Below are positions 34,430 to 43,393 of a DNA stretch of 64,000 nt, one piece after another (the first letter of the stretch is position 1; every line of letters starts with the position of its first letter). The DNA is from Nocardia anaemiae NBRC 100462 (GTDB taxonomy: Bacteria > Actinomycetota > Actinomycetes > Mycobacteriales > Mycobacteriaceae). The stretch lies in assembly GCF_001612725.1 (NCBI RefSeq), contig NZ_BDAZ01000001.1:248001-312000 (forward strand), written 5' to 3'. A program made the translations under genes and the position numbers. The notes under the pieces are model-generated. The model saw nothing but the letters and a program-made list of their open reading frames with translations. It did not search any database and was not told the origin of the DNA.

Positions 34430-35605
34430 TCAGCGGATTGTCGCGATCAGTGAACGGTCGAGCTCGGCCGGGTTCGCACATCCGGACAGTCCCATGACGG
34501 AGTCGAAATCCGCGAGCAGGACGCGCAACGCGTGGCGCACCCCCGCTCGGCCCGCGATGCCGAGACCATATGCCCACGGGCGGCCGTAGAGCACCGCCTT
34601 CGCGCCGAGTGCCAGCGCGGTGAGCATGTCCGATCCGGTGCGGATGCCGGAGTCGAACAGGACGTCCGCGCGGTCGCCGATGGTTGCGACCACGGCGGGG
34701 AGGGCGTCCAGCGCGGCGATGGCACCGTCTACCTGGCGACCGCCGTGGTTGCTGACGATCACCGCGTCGGCGCCCGCGTCGACGACTTGACGGGCGTCGT
34801 CCGGATGCAGGATACCCTTGACCGCGATCGGCAGATCGGTCCACTCCCGGAGGTGGACGAGGTCGCCGAGGCGCAGGGCATGGTTGCCGAACACGCCGCT
34901 CCAAGTGAGGATCGCGGCTCGCATCGCATCCTCGCTCTCTTCCGGGAGTGCGGAAAGCTTCGCGCGGAAGACCGGATCCGACAGATAGTTGGCGATGCCC
35001 TTACCGTGCAGGAAGGGCAGATGCGCGAGCTCGAGATCACGGGGTCGCCAACCCAGGCTCGGGGTGTCGACGGTGACGACAATGGCCGAAGCACCCGCCC
35101 GGTCCGCGCGCTCGACGAACGATCTGGCCAGCTCGTTATCGGCGGGCCAGTACAGCTGATACCACCAGCTACCGGCCGCCGCCCCGACGTCCTCGATGGT
35201 GGACGAGGCCGCCGTCGAGAGCACGGTACCGATCCCGAGTTCCTTCGTGACCTCGGCGACGATCACCTCGCCACCATCGTGCAGCAACTCCAGCACCCCG
35301 ACCGGCGCGGTCAGCACCGGCGCGGCCAGTCGCGTCCCGAGCACCTCCACCGACAGATCGCGGGCCCCCGGACCCGAGGTGCCGCGCAGCATCCGCGGCA
35401 CAATCCGGTACCGGTCGAATGCGGACCGATTGGCCGCCGCCGTCCGCTCCCCCGACGCACTCCCCGCGACATACGCGAAGGCTTCCTTGCTCAGCACCTC
35501 GCGTGCCCGCTCTTCCAAACCCGCAGCCGTCAACGGCAATTCGGGCACTATTCCACCCAGTCCACCGAGGTAGATCTCGTTCTGGAAGTCGACAAAGCTG
35601 CTCAC
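34430..35605 (-). CDS. FMN-dependent alpha-hydroxy acid oxidase / lactate 2-monooxygenase-like
   Basis: The 391-residue protein has the FMN TIM-barrel pattern: FDRYRIVPRML, APVGVLELLHDGGE, AASSTIEDV, WYQLYWP, the catalytic His in VSNHGGRQVDGA, and FDSGIRTGSDMLTALALGAKAVLYGRPWAYGL. It oxidises an alpha-hydroxy acid such as lactate. The length and the insert with LAHLPFLHGKGIANYLSDP resemble lactate 2-monooxygenase more than plain lactate dehydrogenase. The GTG at 35605 begins SSFVDFQNE. The marR gene follows. Confidence 0.88.
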   Translation of the reverse strand: MSSFVDFQNEIYLGGLGGIVPELPLTAAGLEERAREVLSKEAFAYVAGSASGERTAAANRSAFDRYRIVPRMLRGTSGPGARDLSVEVLGTRLAAPVLTAPVGVLELLHDGGEVIVAEVTKELGIGTVLSTAASSTIEDVGAAAGSWWYQLYWPADNELARSFVERADRAGASAIVVTVDTPSLGWRPRDLELAHLPFLHGKGIANYLSDPVFRAKLSALPEESEDAMRAAILTWSGVFGNHALRLGDLVHLREWTDLPIAVKGILHPDDARQVVDAGADAVIVSNHGGRQVDGAIAALDALPAVVATIGDRADVLFDSGIRTGSDMLTALALGAKAVLYGRPWAYGLGIAGRAGVRHALRVLLADFDSVMGLSGCANPAELDRSLIATIR

Positions 35606-35731
35606 GCCCGGAACGGTAGTCCGCCGTCCGCATCCCCGCAGGCAGCTCGCTATATTGCGCCGACGCCAACCGAGGTGCCGCACTCGTGCGCGCCGAATAC
35701 CCAGCACTCGCGAGGATGAGAGGATGGGGCC

Positions 35732-36733
35732 GTGCGCGCTATCGAATTGAACGGGTTCGGGGGCCCCGAGGTCATGGAGTGGGGCGAGGCGGCGGATCCG
35801 GTGCCGGGGCATGGGGAGGTGCTGATCGAGGTCGCCGCGGCCGGGGTCAATCGCGCGGATCTGTTGCAGCGGCGCGGGTTCTATCCGCCGCCGCCCGGGG
35901 CCAGTGCGGTCATGGGGTTGGAATGTTCGGGCGTCATCGCCGAAGTCGGTGACGGGGTGCGGGATTGGCAGATCGGCGATCGGGTGTGCGCGCTGCTGTC
36001 CGGTGGCGGTTATGCGGAGCAGGTCGTGGTTGCGGCGACGCAGGTGCTGCCGGTGCCCGACGGGCTCGATCTCGGTGCGGCGGCCGGGCTGCCCGAGGCG
36101 GCCGCGACGGTGTGGTCGAATCTCGCGATGACCGCCGGGCTGGACGCGGGTCAGTTGGTGTTGATCCACGGCGGCGGCAGCGGAATCGGTACGCACGCCA
36201 TTCAAGTCGCGGTGAGCCGGGGTGCGCGAGTGGCGGTGACCGCGGGCTCGACGGAGAAGCTGAAGCGGTGCCGCGAGTTGGGCGCGAGCGTGCTGATCAA
36301 CTACCGCGAGGACGATTTCGTCGCCGCGATCCGCGCCGAGAACGGTGCGGGCGGTCCTGGAGCCGACATCATCCTCGACATCATGGGCGCCGCCTACCTG
36401 TCACGGAACGTCGAGGCGCTCGCACCGCACGGCCGCCTCGTCGTCATCGGCATGCAGGGCGGTGTCACCGCCGAGCTGAATCTCGCTGCGCTGCTGTCCA
36501 AATGGGGCACCATCCACGCCAATAACGTCCGCAACCGCCCCACCACCGGCCCCAACAGCAAGGCCACCATCATCGCCGAACTCCGCCGTCACATTTGGCC
36601 ACTGATCGCCGACGGCACCATCGCCCCAGTCATCCACGCCGAACTCCCGATCACCGAAGCCGCCGAGGCCCACCGCCTCCTGGACTCGTCCGAAACCTTT
36701 GGCAAGGTAATCCTGAACATCCACGACGCCTGA
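35732..36733 (+). CDS. NAD(P)H-quinone oxidoreductase, PIG3/zeta-crystallin family
   Basis: The 333-residue zinc-independent MDR protein starts MRAIELNGFGGPEVMEW and has GVNRADLLQRRGFYPPPPGASAVMGLECSG, a cofactor motif GGGSGIGTHAIQV and a C-terminal ILNIHDA. It belongs to the PIG3-like NADPH-quinone reductases and matches Rv3777 in relative position. The GTG start at 35732 fits the family. It ends 12 bp before the repeat at 36746. Confidence 0.9.
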   Translation: MRAIELNGFGGPEVMEWGEAADPVPGHGEVLIEVAAAGVNRADLLQRRGFYPPPPGASAVMGLECSGVIAEVGDGVRDWQIGDRVCALLSGGGYAEQVVVAATQVLPVPDGLDLGAAAGLPEAAATVWSNLAMTAGLDAGQLVLIHGGGSGIGTHAIQVAVSRGARVAVTAGSTEKLKRCRELGASVLINYREDDFVAAIRAENGAGGPGADIILDIMGAAYLSRNVEALAPHGRLVVIGMQGGVTAELNLAALLSKWGTIHANNVRNRPTTGPNSKATIIAELRRHIWPLIADGTIAPVIHAELPITEAAEAHRLLDSSETFGKVILNIHDA

Positions 36734-36745
36734 CGCGCTCTCTCG

Positions 36746-36890
36746 TCCACTTGCTGCGCTATCTGCCTCCGCCAGCTCGCCGAGCGTAGGGATATGGCGG
36801 TCCAATTCGCGGTGGGGGCGACCACATTTCGACTACGTTCGAAGACCTGGGCCGTGCAGCAATACGGCAGAAGCTAGCTGGAGACGGCGT
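36746..36890. repeat. MITE-like dispersed repeat, copy A
   Basis: This 145-bp segment aligns over its full length with 58141-58276 at roughly three-quarters identity (for example TTGCTGCGCTAT near the left end and AGCAATACGGCAGAAGC near the right). The termini show imperfect inverted similarity. Both copies sit between converging genes: here 12 bp after the oxidoreductase stop and 23 bp before the next stop. No coding potential is visible. Confidence 0.65.
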
Positions 36891-36913
36891 TGGTCGACCG
36901 CCCAACGAAACAT

Positions 36914-38116
36914 CTACTCCAGGGCGGCGAGCGCCCGACCGAGTTGATCGATCTCGAATTTCGTTGTGTACGGGGCCAAGCCGACGGTGACTGCTCCGCC
37001 TTCGTCGTTGACGCCGAGGGCGTCCAACAGACGGCTGCCGCCGTGCACGCCGCTCAAGGTGCCGATGCGGGCGTCGGCGAGTTTGGCGGCTACCTTTTCG
37101 GCTTGCATGCCTGCCATGGTGAAGCTGACGGTGGGGATGCGGGTGGAGGCGCGGCCGATGACGGTGAGGTTGGAGATTTTGTCGAGCACGTCCATCAAGT
37201 GCTCGAAGAGTTGGTCGTGATAGTCCTGCAGCGAGGTGATGGAGATTTCCAGGCGCTCGCGGCGGGTGCCGCGGGCACGCTCGTCCAGGCCAGCGAGGAA
37301 ATCAATGGAGGTCGTCAATCCGGCGAGCAGGGCGTATTGGTGGCCGCCGACCTCGAGCCGTTCGGCGCCCTTGGCATAGGGGTTCAGTGACATCGACGGG
37401 ATCCGGTCCAGGAAGGCCGGATCGCGGAAGACCAGCGCGCCGATCTGCGGACCACCCCAGGCGGGGGCGCTCAACGCGACCACATCGGCATTGAGTTCGT
37501 CGATATCGATGAGGGCGTAGGGCGCGGCGCCGAAGCAATCGGCGACGAGCAGACCACCCACCTCGTGCACCCGATCCGCCGCGACCCGCACCGCGGGGGC
37601 CGAACCGACGATCGGTGATGCGGCGGTCAGCGCGACCAGCCGGGCGGTCGGGCCGATCAATTCCTCGAACTGCCAGGACGGCATCTCACAGGTCTCGATC
37701 TCGACCTCGGCCCAGCGCACATGCGCGCCGTAGCGGTTCGCGATCCGCAACCACGGCGCGACATTCGCCTCATCGTCCAATCGCGACAGCACTATCCCGG
37801 TGCCGAGGCCGAGCCGCGAACTCAGCGACTCCGCCAACCAGGCCAGCAGAACCGCACGGTCCGGTCCGAGCACGACGCCCGCCGGATCAGCGCCGACGAG
37901 ATCCGCGACGGCCTCGCGCGCCGCGTCCAGAATCGCGGCACTGCGAACGGCCGCGCCATTGCGGCCGATATGGGAAAACGAAGAGGTTCGGAAACCTGTT
38001 GATACGGCACGAGATACCGAATCCGGGACCAGCATTCCGCCCTGCGGGTCGAGATGGATCCAACCGTCGCCCAGGGACGGTATCAGGCCCCGAACCCTCG
38101 CGACGTCGTATGTCAT
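36914..38116 (-). CDS. aminotransferase class V / cysteine desulfurase-like protein lacking the PLP lysine
   Basis: The 400-residue protein has the fold-type I layout and matches M. tuberculosis Rv3778c in sequence and position. Where cysteine desulfurases have SxHKxxGP, it reads SAPAWGGPQIG (A219 replaces the Schiff-base Lys, P218 the His). Other PLP-site features such as VADCFGAAPY (D193) are kept. Rv3778c as I recall it (AHAWGGPPIG) has the same lysine loss. It therefore probably does not do standard PLP chemistry and may be a ligand-binding or scaffold protein. The start ATG at 38116 begins MTYDVARVRG. Confidence 0.8.
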   Translation of the reverse strand: MTYDVARVRGLIPSLGDGWIHLDPQGGMLVPDSVSRAVSTGFRTSSFSHIGRNGAAVRSAAILDAAREAVADLVGADPAGVVLGPDRAVLLAWLAESLSSRLGLGTGIVLSRLDDEANVAPWLRIANRYGAHVRWAEVEIETCEMPSWQFEELIGPTARLVALTAASPIVGSAPAVRVAADRVHEVGGLLVADCFGAAPYALIDIDELNADVVALSAPAWGGPQIGALVFRDPAFLDRIPSMSLNPYAKGAERLEVGGHQYALLAGLTTSIDFLAGLDERARGTRRERLEISITSLQDYHDQLFEHLMDVLDKISNLTVIGRASTRIPTVSFTMAGMQAEKVAAKLADARIGTLSGVHGGSRLLDALGVNDEGGAVTVGLAPYTTKFEIDQLGRALAALE

Positions 38117-38344
38117 GTTGGCCACTCTAAGGGCAGCGGGCGAGCCTGGGTAACCGCGTTCCCCCTCACCGGCGGGCGGGGGTGCAGTGAACTGGGACTC
38201 AGCATGGCAACCGACTTTCAACAAATCCGAACCACACGACCCGAACAGAATAGACGCCGCATCTGCGCCGCGGCACCGACCCGGTGACCTGATCGAAGGC
38301 GACCGACTTAGCGCGTTCGCGGCGGACACGACATGATGGGGACC

Positions 38345-38953
38345 ATGACGCAATCGGATGGAGCACCTGAATCCATTGTCGTGATCGGACCCGACGGCAG
38401 GCCGCTGGCCATTCCGGTCGAGTCCGGCTCGGACACGCCCTTCACCGCCCAGGTCGTTACCGACGGCAATGAGAACTCCGACAATGCGGACAATAAGGAC
38501 GACGCCGAGGAATCGCTCGCCGATATGGTCGAGCAGCCCGCGAAGGTCATGCGCATCGGGACCATGATCAAACAATTGCTGGAGGAAGTCCGCGCGGCTC
38601 CGTTGGACGATGCCAGCCGAACCCGGCTGCGTGAGATCCACAAATCCTCGGTACGCGAACTCGAGCAGGGTCTGGCACCGGAATTGCGCGCGGAACTGGA
38701 GCGGCTCACGCTGCCGTTCACCGATGACGCGGTGCCATCCGATGCCGAGCTCCGTATCGCTCAGGCCCAGCTCGTCGGCTGGTTGGAAGGCCTTTTCCAC
38801 GGCATCCAGACGGCGCTGTTCGCCCAGCAGATGGCGGCGCGAGCGCAGCTGGAACAGATGCGTCAGGGTGCGCTGCCGCCCGGCATCCACGCGGCCGACC
38901 CGCGCGGGGGCCAGTCGAACCCGCCGATGGGCGGCTCCGGACAATATCTCTGA
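38345..38953 (+). CDS. bpa: bacterial proteasome activator Bpa (PafE)
   Basis: Bpa is an ATP-independent ring that opens the 20S proteasome gate in actinobacteria. The 202-residue protein has a disordered acidic N-terminus (about 1-60), the conserved helical core starting LADMVEQPAKVMRIGTMIKQ, and the C-terminal GQYL that docks into the proteasome. ATG 38345 was chosen; 38333 and 38336 are alternatives. The same gene (Rv3780) lies near the galactan export genes in M. tuberculosis. It precedes the ABC permease gene by about 50 bp. Confidence 0.93.
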   Translation: MTQSDGAPESIVVIGPDGRPLAIPVESGSDTPFTAQVVTDGNENSDNADNKDDAEESLADMVEQPAKVMRIGTMIKQLLEEVRAAPLDDASRTRLREIHKSSVRELEQGLAPELRAELERLTLPFTDDAVPSDAELRIAQAQLVGWLEGLFHGIQTALFAQQMAARAQLEQMRQGALPPGIHAADPRGGQSNPPMGGSGQYL

Positions 38954-39002
38954 CCAGATCCGAGTCGAGTGCCAGCCGGGTCGGTTGGAAATCGCGAGGG
39001 TA

Positions 39003-40058
39003 GTGTCGAGCACCGTGCCGTCCGCTGCCGCCCGCCCCGACTCGGTCTCCGATGTGAATACGGAGAGCTCGGATCGTCCTGAAGAGGGTTCAGTGCGTTC
39101 AGATACCAGCCAAGCGCGTACCGACGAGAGTTCCGATGAGACCTCCGTGCCTGCTGAAGACACCGCGCCGGAGCATCCGGTGAGCTCCGACGCGGAAACG
39201 TCCGCTTCCGACGAGGCGGTCGAGACTGCTATCGTCTCGGACTCGCAGACCTTCGGTCGCGCCTTCAAGGACTTCCGCGGCGGCTTCACCCAGCGCGAGC
39301 TGTGGCTGTCGCTCGGCTGGCAGGACATCAAACAGCGCTATCGGCGCTCGGTGCTCGGCCCGTTCTGGATCACCATCGCGACCGGTGTGCAGGCCGCCGC
39401 GATCGGCATTCTGTACTCCGCGCTGCTCGGCCAGTCGATCAAGTCTTATCTGCCGTATGTGGCCGTCGGCATCATCGTCTGGAATGTGATCCAGGCCAGC
39501 ATCCTCGAGGGCTCGGATGTATTCATCGCCAACGAGGGGCTGATCAAACAGCTGCCGTCGGCGCTGAGCGTGCACGTCTATCGCCTGGTCTGGCGGCAGT
39601 TGCTGTTCTTCGCGCACAACATGCTGATTTATCTGGTGGTGCTGTTCGCATTCGGCGTCTGGGAAAAGCTGCACTGGACCGCCATTTTCGCGATCCCCGC
39701 ACTCGTGCTGCTCTTCCTCAACTCGATGTGGGTTTCGATCGTGTTCGGCATCTTCAGCACCCGGTACCGCGATATAGCGCCGATTCTCGGCAGCCTCACG
39801 CTGATGCTGTTCGTGCTCACGCCGGTCATGTGGAATACGAAAAGCCTGGAAGAACAGGGCGGTCAGGTGAGCGAGCGCGCGAAGCTGGCCGAAATCGTGC
39901 CGACCTTCCATTACCTGGAAATCGTCCGCGCACCGTTGCTCGGCGATGATCAGCATCTGTATCACTGGGTGATCGTCGGCGGCATCACCGTCGTCGGCTG
40001 GATCGTGGCGATCTTCGCCATGAAGCAGTACCGTTCGCGCGTGCCGTACTGGGTATAG
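39003..40058 (+). CDS. wzm: galactan/polysaccharide ABC exporter permease, Wzm (RfbD) type
   Basis: The 351-residue protein has a disordered Ser/Asp/Glu-rich N-terminus (about 1-80) and about six membrane helices in FKDFRGGFTQRELWLSLGWQDIKQRYRRS... to the end. It is the membrane half of an O-antigen-type exporter and matches Rv3783, thought to flip lipid-linked galactan. The start is uncertain: GTG 39003, 39015 and 39093 are all in frame, and the last has the best ribosome site. The ATPase gene follows after 13 bp. Confidence 0.85.
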   Translation: MSSTVPSAAARPDSVSDVNTESSDRPEEGSVRSDTSQARTDESSDETSVPAEDTAPEHPVSSDAETSASDEAVETAIVSDSQTFGRAFKDFRGGFTQRELWLSLGWQDIKQRYRRSVLGPFWITIATGVQAAAIGILYSALLGQSIKSYLPYVAVGIIVWNVIQASILEGSDVFIANEGLIKQLPSALSVHVYRLVWRQLLFFAHNMLIYLVVLFAFGVWEKLHWTAIFAIPALVLLFLNSMWVSIVFGIFSTRYRDIAPILGSLTLMLFVLTPVMWNTKSLEEQGGQVSERAKLAEIVPTFHYLEIVRAPLLGDDQHLYHWVIVGGITVVGWIVAIFAMKQYRSRVPYWV

Positions 40059-40071
40059 GAGATCGGGCCCG

Positions 40072-40911
40072 ATGACCGACCATGTGAGTATCGAAACCCG
40101 CCAGGCGTGGGTCGAGTTCCCGATCTTCGACGCCAAATCGCGGTCGCTGAAAAAGGCATTCCTCGGCAAGGCCGGTGGTGCGATCGGGCGCAATCAGTCC
40201 GACGTCGTGGTGGTCGAGGCGCTGCGCGACATCACCCTTTCGCTGAAAGAGGGCGACCGGGTCGGCCTGATCGGACATAACGGCGCGGGCAAATCGACGC
40301 TGCTGCGGCTGCTTTCGGGAATCTATGAACCCTCGCGCGGCAGTGCCCGCATCCGCGGCCGGGTGGCGCCGGTATTCGACCTCGGCGTCGGTATGGATCC
40401 GGAGATCTCCGGCTTCGAGAACATCATCATCCGTGGGCTTTTCCTCGGACAGACGCGCAAGCAGATGCTGTCGAAGATCGATGAGATCGCCGAATTCACC
40501 GAACTCGGCGAATACCTGTCCATGCCGCTGCGCACCTATTCCACGGGTATGCGGGTGCGCCTGGCGATGGGTGTGGTGACCTCCATCGATCCGGAGATCC
40601 TGCTGCTCGACGAGGGGATCGGCGCGGTGGACGCCGAATTCATGAAGAAGGCTCGGATCCGGTTGCAATCACTGGTGGCCCGTTCGGGCATCCTGGTGTT
40701 CGCCAGCCATTCCAACGAATTTCTGGCCCAGCTCTGCGATACCGCCATGTGGGTCGACCACGGGCAGATCCGCTTGCGCGGCGGTATCGAAGAAGTGGTA
40801 CGTGCCTATGAAGGCCCGGACGCGGGCAATCACGTCGCCACCGTACTGCGCGAAATGGAAGCGGAACGGAAAATGGGAACCGAGCGAGAATTGGAGCGGA
40901 ATCAGGCATGA
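40072..40911 (+). CDS. wzt: galactan/polysaccharide ABC exporter ATPase, Wzt (RfbE) type
   Basis: The 279-residue ATPase has Walker A GHNGAGKST at 68-76, the signature YSTGMRVRLAMG, Walker B EILLLDEGIGAVD and switch His in FASHSNEFLAQLC. The first 45 residues precede the usual core, as in Wzt proteins that use promoter-proximal helices to touch the permease. It pairs with the upstream permease, and its stop overlaps the glfT1 ATG (ATGA). Rv3781 is the expected orthologue. Confidence 0.9.
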   Translation: MTDHVSIETRQAWVEFPIFDAKSRSLKKAFLGKAGGAIGRNQSDVVVVEALRDITLSLKEGDRVGLIGHNGAGKSTLLRLLSGIYEPSRGSARIRGRVAPVFDLGVGMDPEISGFENIIIRGLFLGQTRKQMLSKIDEIAEFTELGEYLSMPLRTYSTGMRVRLAMGVVTSIDPEILLLDEGIGAVDAEFMKKARIRLQSLVARSGILVFASHSNEFLAQLCDTAMWVDHGQIRLRGGIEEVVRAYEGPDAGNHVATVLREMEAERKMGTERELERNQA

Positions 40912-41954
40912 GTGAGCCGACCGGGCAGAACGCCCCGATCGACGCGGGGCACGAGGGCCCGATCGACTCCGTGCCAGATTCCGACGAGCCCTCCCCCGCG
41001 CAGATCGAAGCCGCCCGCACCCCGGCTGGCACTGGCCCCGACGCCAAGATCGTCGCCGTCGTGGTCACCCACAAACGCCGCGAACTGCTCGCGGAATCGC
41101 TCAAAGTCCTTGTCTCCCAGACCCGTCCGGTGGACCACCTGATCGTGGTCGACAACGCCAACGAACCCGAGGTCGCGGAGCTGGTCGCCCAGCAGCCGGT
41201 CGAGGCCACCTATCTCGGCTCGGCGCACAATCTCGGCGGCGCGGGCGGTTTCGCGCTCGGCATGCTGCACGCGCTGACCCTCGGCGCGGACTGGGTGTGG
41301 CTGGCCGACGACGACGGTCGCCCGGACGGCTCGGAAGTCCTTGCCACGCTGCTCGATTGCGCTGGCCGACACGGCCTGGTCGAGGTGTCGCCGGTGGTCT
41401 GCGATATCGATGAACCGGATCGCCTCGCCTTCCCGCTGCGCCGCGGCGTGGTCTGGCGACGGCTGCGTTCGGAACTAGGTGACGAAGACTTCCTGCCCGG
41501 CATCGCCTCACTATTCAACGGCGCGCTGATCTCCGCCAAGGCGGTCGATCTGATCGGCGTCCCGGACCTGCGGCTATTCGTCCGCGGTGACGAGGTCGAG
41601 GTGCATCGCAGGCTGGTCCGCTCCGGTCTGCCGTTCGGCACCTGCCTACAGACGGCCTACCTGCATCCCAACGGCGCCGCCGAATTCAAGCCGATCCTCG
41701 GCGGCCGCATGCACACCCAGTATCCGGACGATCCGGTCAAGCGCTACTTCACCTACCGCAACCGCGGCTACCTCATGTCCCAGCCCGGCATGCGCAAACT
41801 GCTGCCACAGGAATGGATCCGCTTCTCCTGGTTCTTCCTGGTCACCCGCCGTGATCCGGCCGGTCTTCGCGAATGGTTCCACCTGCGCAGCCTGGGCCGC
41901 AATGAGCAGTTCGGCAAGCCGACCCCGGACCAGAAGACCACCGACGAAAAATAG
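40908..41954 (+). CDS. glfT1: galactofuranosyltransferase GlfT1
   Basis: GlfT1 adds the first two galactofuranose residues to the rhamnosyl-GlcNAc lipid linker of arabinogalactan, from UDP-Galf. The 348-residue GT2 protein has IVAVVVTHKRRELLAESL, the metal motif LADDDGRPDG and the acceptor region FVRGDEVEVHRRLV, and it matches Rv3782. About 45 residues at the N-terminus are low-complexity. It is translationally coupled to the ATPase gene, consistent with a joined synthesis-export unit. A 29-codon ORF follows. Confidence 0.9.
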   Translation: MSEPTGQNAPIDAGHEGPIDSVPDSDEPSPAQIEAARTPAGTGPDAKIVAVVVTHKRRELLAESLKVLVSQTRPVDHLIVVDNANEPEVAELVAQQPVEATYLGSAHNLGGAGGFALGMLHALTLGADWVWLADDDGRPDGSEVLATLLDCAGRHGLVEVSPVVCDIDEPDRLAFPLRRGVVWRRLRSELGDEDFLPGIASLFNGALISAKAVDLIGVPDLRLFVRGDEVEVHRRLVRSGLPFGTCLQTAYLHPNGAAEFKPILGGRMHTQYPDDPVKRYFTYRNRGYLMSQPGMRKLLPQEWIRFSWFFLVTRRDPAGLREWFHLRSLGRNEQFGKPTPDQKTTDEK

Positions 41955-42024
41955 CTTGCGCGGGTCTGCGCGCAATGCCAAAGTGGGCGAGCAACGTCGA
42001 GTTGAGAGTGAGGAGGTGGAGATC

Positions 42025-42114
42025 GTGACACGGACCGTTCGGATTGTCGTGCCCGGATCAGCTGTGCAAACGCACGCGGTCGCACGAATTTCCGCCTCAG
42101 ATACCTCTCGCTGA
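42025..42114 (+). CDS. 29-residue ORF upstream of rsgA
   Basis: A GTG at 42025 is preceded by AGGAGGT with 7 bp spacing, one of the best ribosome sites in the window. It opens a 29-codon frame ending in TGA at 42112-42114, 42 bp before the rsgA ATG. Residues run MTRTVRIVVPGS then a polar tail. It has no hydrophobic segment. It could be a regulatory leader peptide or a small protein; I recognise no family. Confidence 0.5.
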   Translation: MTRTVRIVVPGSAVQTHAVARISASDTSR

Positions 42115-42156
42115 GTCCGGTTCGGGCTCGGCGCCCGACGAAGGATTCCTTCCATC

Positions 42157-43272
42157 ATGGTCGATTACGACCTCCTCGTCCCTTACGGCTGGACCGAAGC
42201 CGTTGCCAATGAATACCACTCGCTCATCCACGATGGGTGCGTCCCCGCGCGGGTGATCCGGATGGATCGCAGCGAATGCGATGTCGCGACACCGACCGGT
42301 CTGACGCGCGCTCGTTGCCCGCGTTTGCTCTGGCCTGAGCGGGGGCCGTCCGTGGTTACGCAAGCTGCCTCCTCCCGGCCTGACTCGCTCAGCCGCGATG
42401 CCGAAATCAGCGGACTGTGCACCGGCGACTGGGTGAGCATCGACGCCGACCTGAATGTGCGACAGCTGCTGCCACGCCGCGGCGCGATCATGCGCTCGGC
42501 CGCCGACCGGCGGGCGCAGGGCCAAGTGCTGGCCGCCAATGTCGATACCGTGCTGATCTGCAGTGCGGCCGATGGCGATATCGACCTCGGACGGATCGAG
42601 CGCATGCTCGCACTGGCCTGGGAGAGCAGCGCACAGCCGATCGTGGTGCTCACCAAAGCGGATGCGGCGCTGGATATTCCGCTGGACGAGGTGCAGGCCG
42701 TCGCGCCCGGCGCGGTCGCCCTCGCGGTCAGTGCGGATACCGGATTCGGACTCGATGTGCTCACCGCGATGCTCGACGGCACCGTCGCGCTGATCGGTCC
42801 GTCCGGGGTCGGAAAATCGACGCTGGCCAATGCGCTGCTCGGCCAGGAACTCTTCGCCACCAACGCCGTTCGCGGCGTGGACAAGAAGGGCAGGCACACC
42901 ACTGTGCATCGGGAGCTGCGGCCGCTGCCCGGCGGCGGCACGCTGATCGATACGCCCGGACTGCGCGGCATCGGCCTCTGGGATGCCGCCGAAGGCATCG
43001 AGAAAACCTTCAGCGATATCGAATCCCTCGCGGCGCACTGCCGATTCGACGACTGCGCGCACAACGGCGAACCCGGTTGTGCGGTACGGGAAGCCATCGA
43101 CAGCGGCGCGCTCACCCAGCGGCGCTTGGACAGCTACCGCAAACTCGAACGGGAAAACGCCTGGATGGCAGCGCGATCGGATAAGCGGCTACAAGCCGAA
43201 CGCGCCAAAGTCTGGCGCGATATCCGCAAGCAGCAGCGGCAGTTCTACCAGGGGCGCGGCTCGCGGCGCTGA
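42157..43272 (+). CDS. rsgA: ribosome small subunit-dependent GTPase RsgA
   Basis: RsgA is a circularly permuted GTPase that checks 30S subunit maturation. The 371-residue protein shows the permuted order: TKAD (G4, 166-169) first, then the P-loop GPSGVGKST (214-222) and DTPGLRG (G3, 265-271). A zinc knuckle follows, with C295, C300, H302 and C308. The N-terminal 100 residues hold the OB-fold region. A second RsgA-like paralogue elsewhere is likely in actinobacteria. The 29-codon ORF precedes it. Confidence 0.92.
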   Translation: MVDYDLLVPYGWTEAVANEYHSLIHDGCVPARVIRMDRSECDVATPTGLTRARCPRLLWPERGPSVVTQAASSRPDSLSRDAEISGLCTGDWVSIDADLNVRQLLPRRGAIMRSAADRRAQGQVLAANVDTVLICSAADGDIDLGRIERMLALAWESSAQPIVVLTKADAALDIPLDEVQAVAPGAVALAVSADTGFGLDVLTAMLDGTVALIGPSGVGKSTLANALLGQELFATNAVRGVDKKGRHTTVHRELRPLPGGGTLIDTPGLRGIGLWDAAEGIEKTFSDIESLAAHCRFDDCAHNGEPGCAVREAIDSGALTQRRLDSYRKLERENAWMAARSDKRLQAERAKVWRDIRKQQRQFYQGRGSRR

Positions 43273-43393
43273 TTCGACCGGTACCGGGCGGGAGCCGCGG
43301 CCCCGCAGGAGTGCCCCCAACCATGGGTCCAGCGAACGCCGCAGCAACACGGTAGGGTCGGCACGCACAATCGCTAAATACGGGAGGGTTCCG

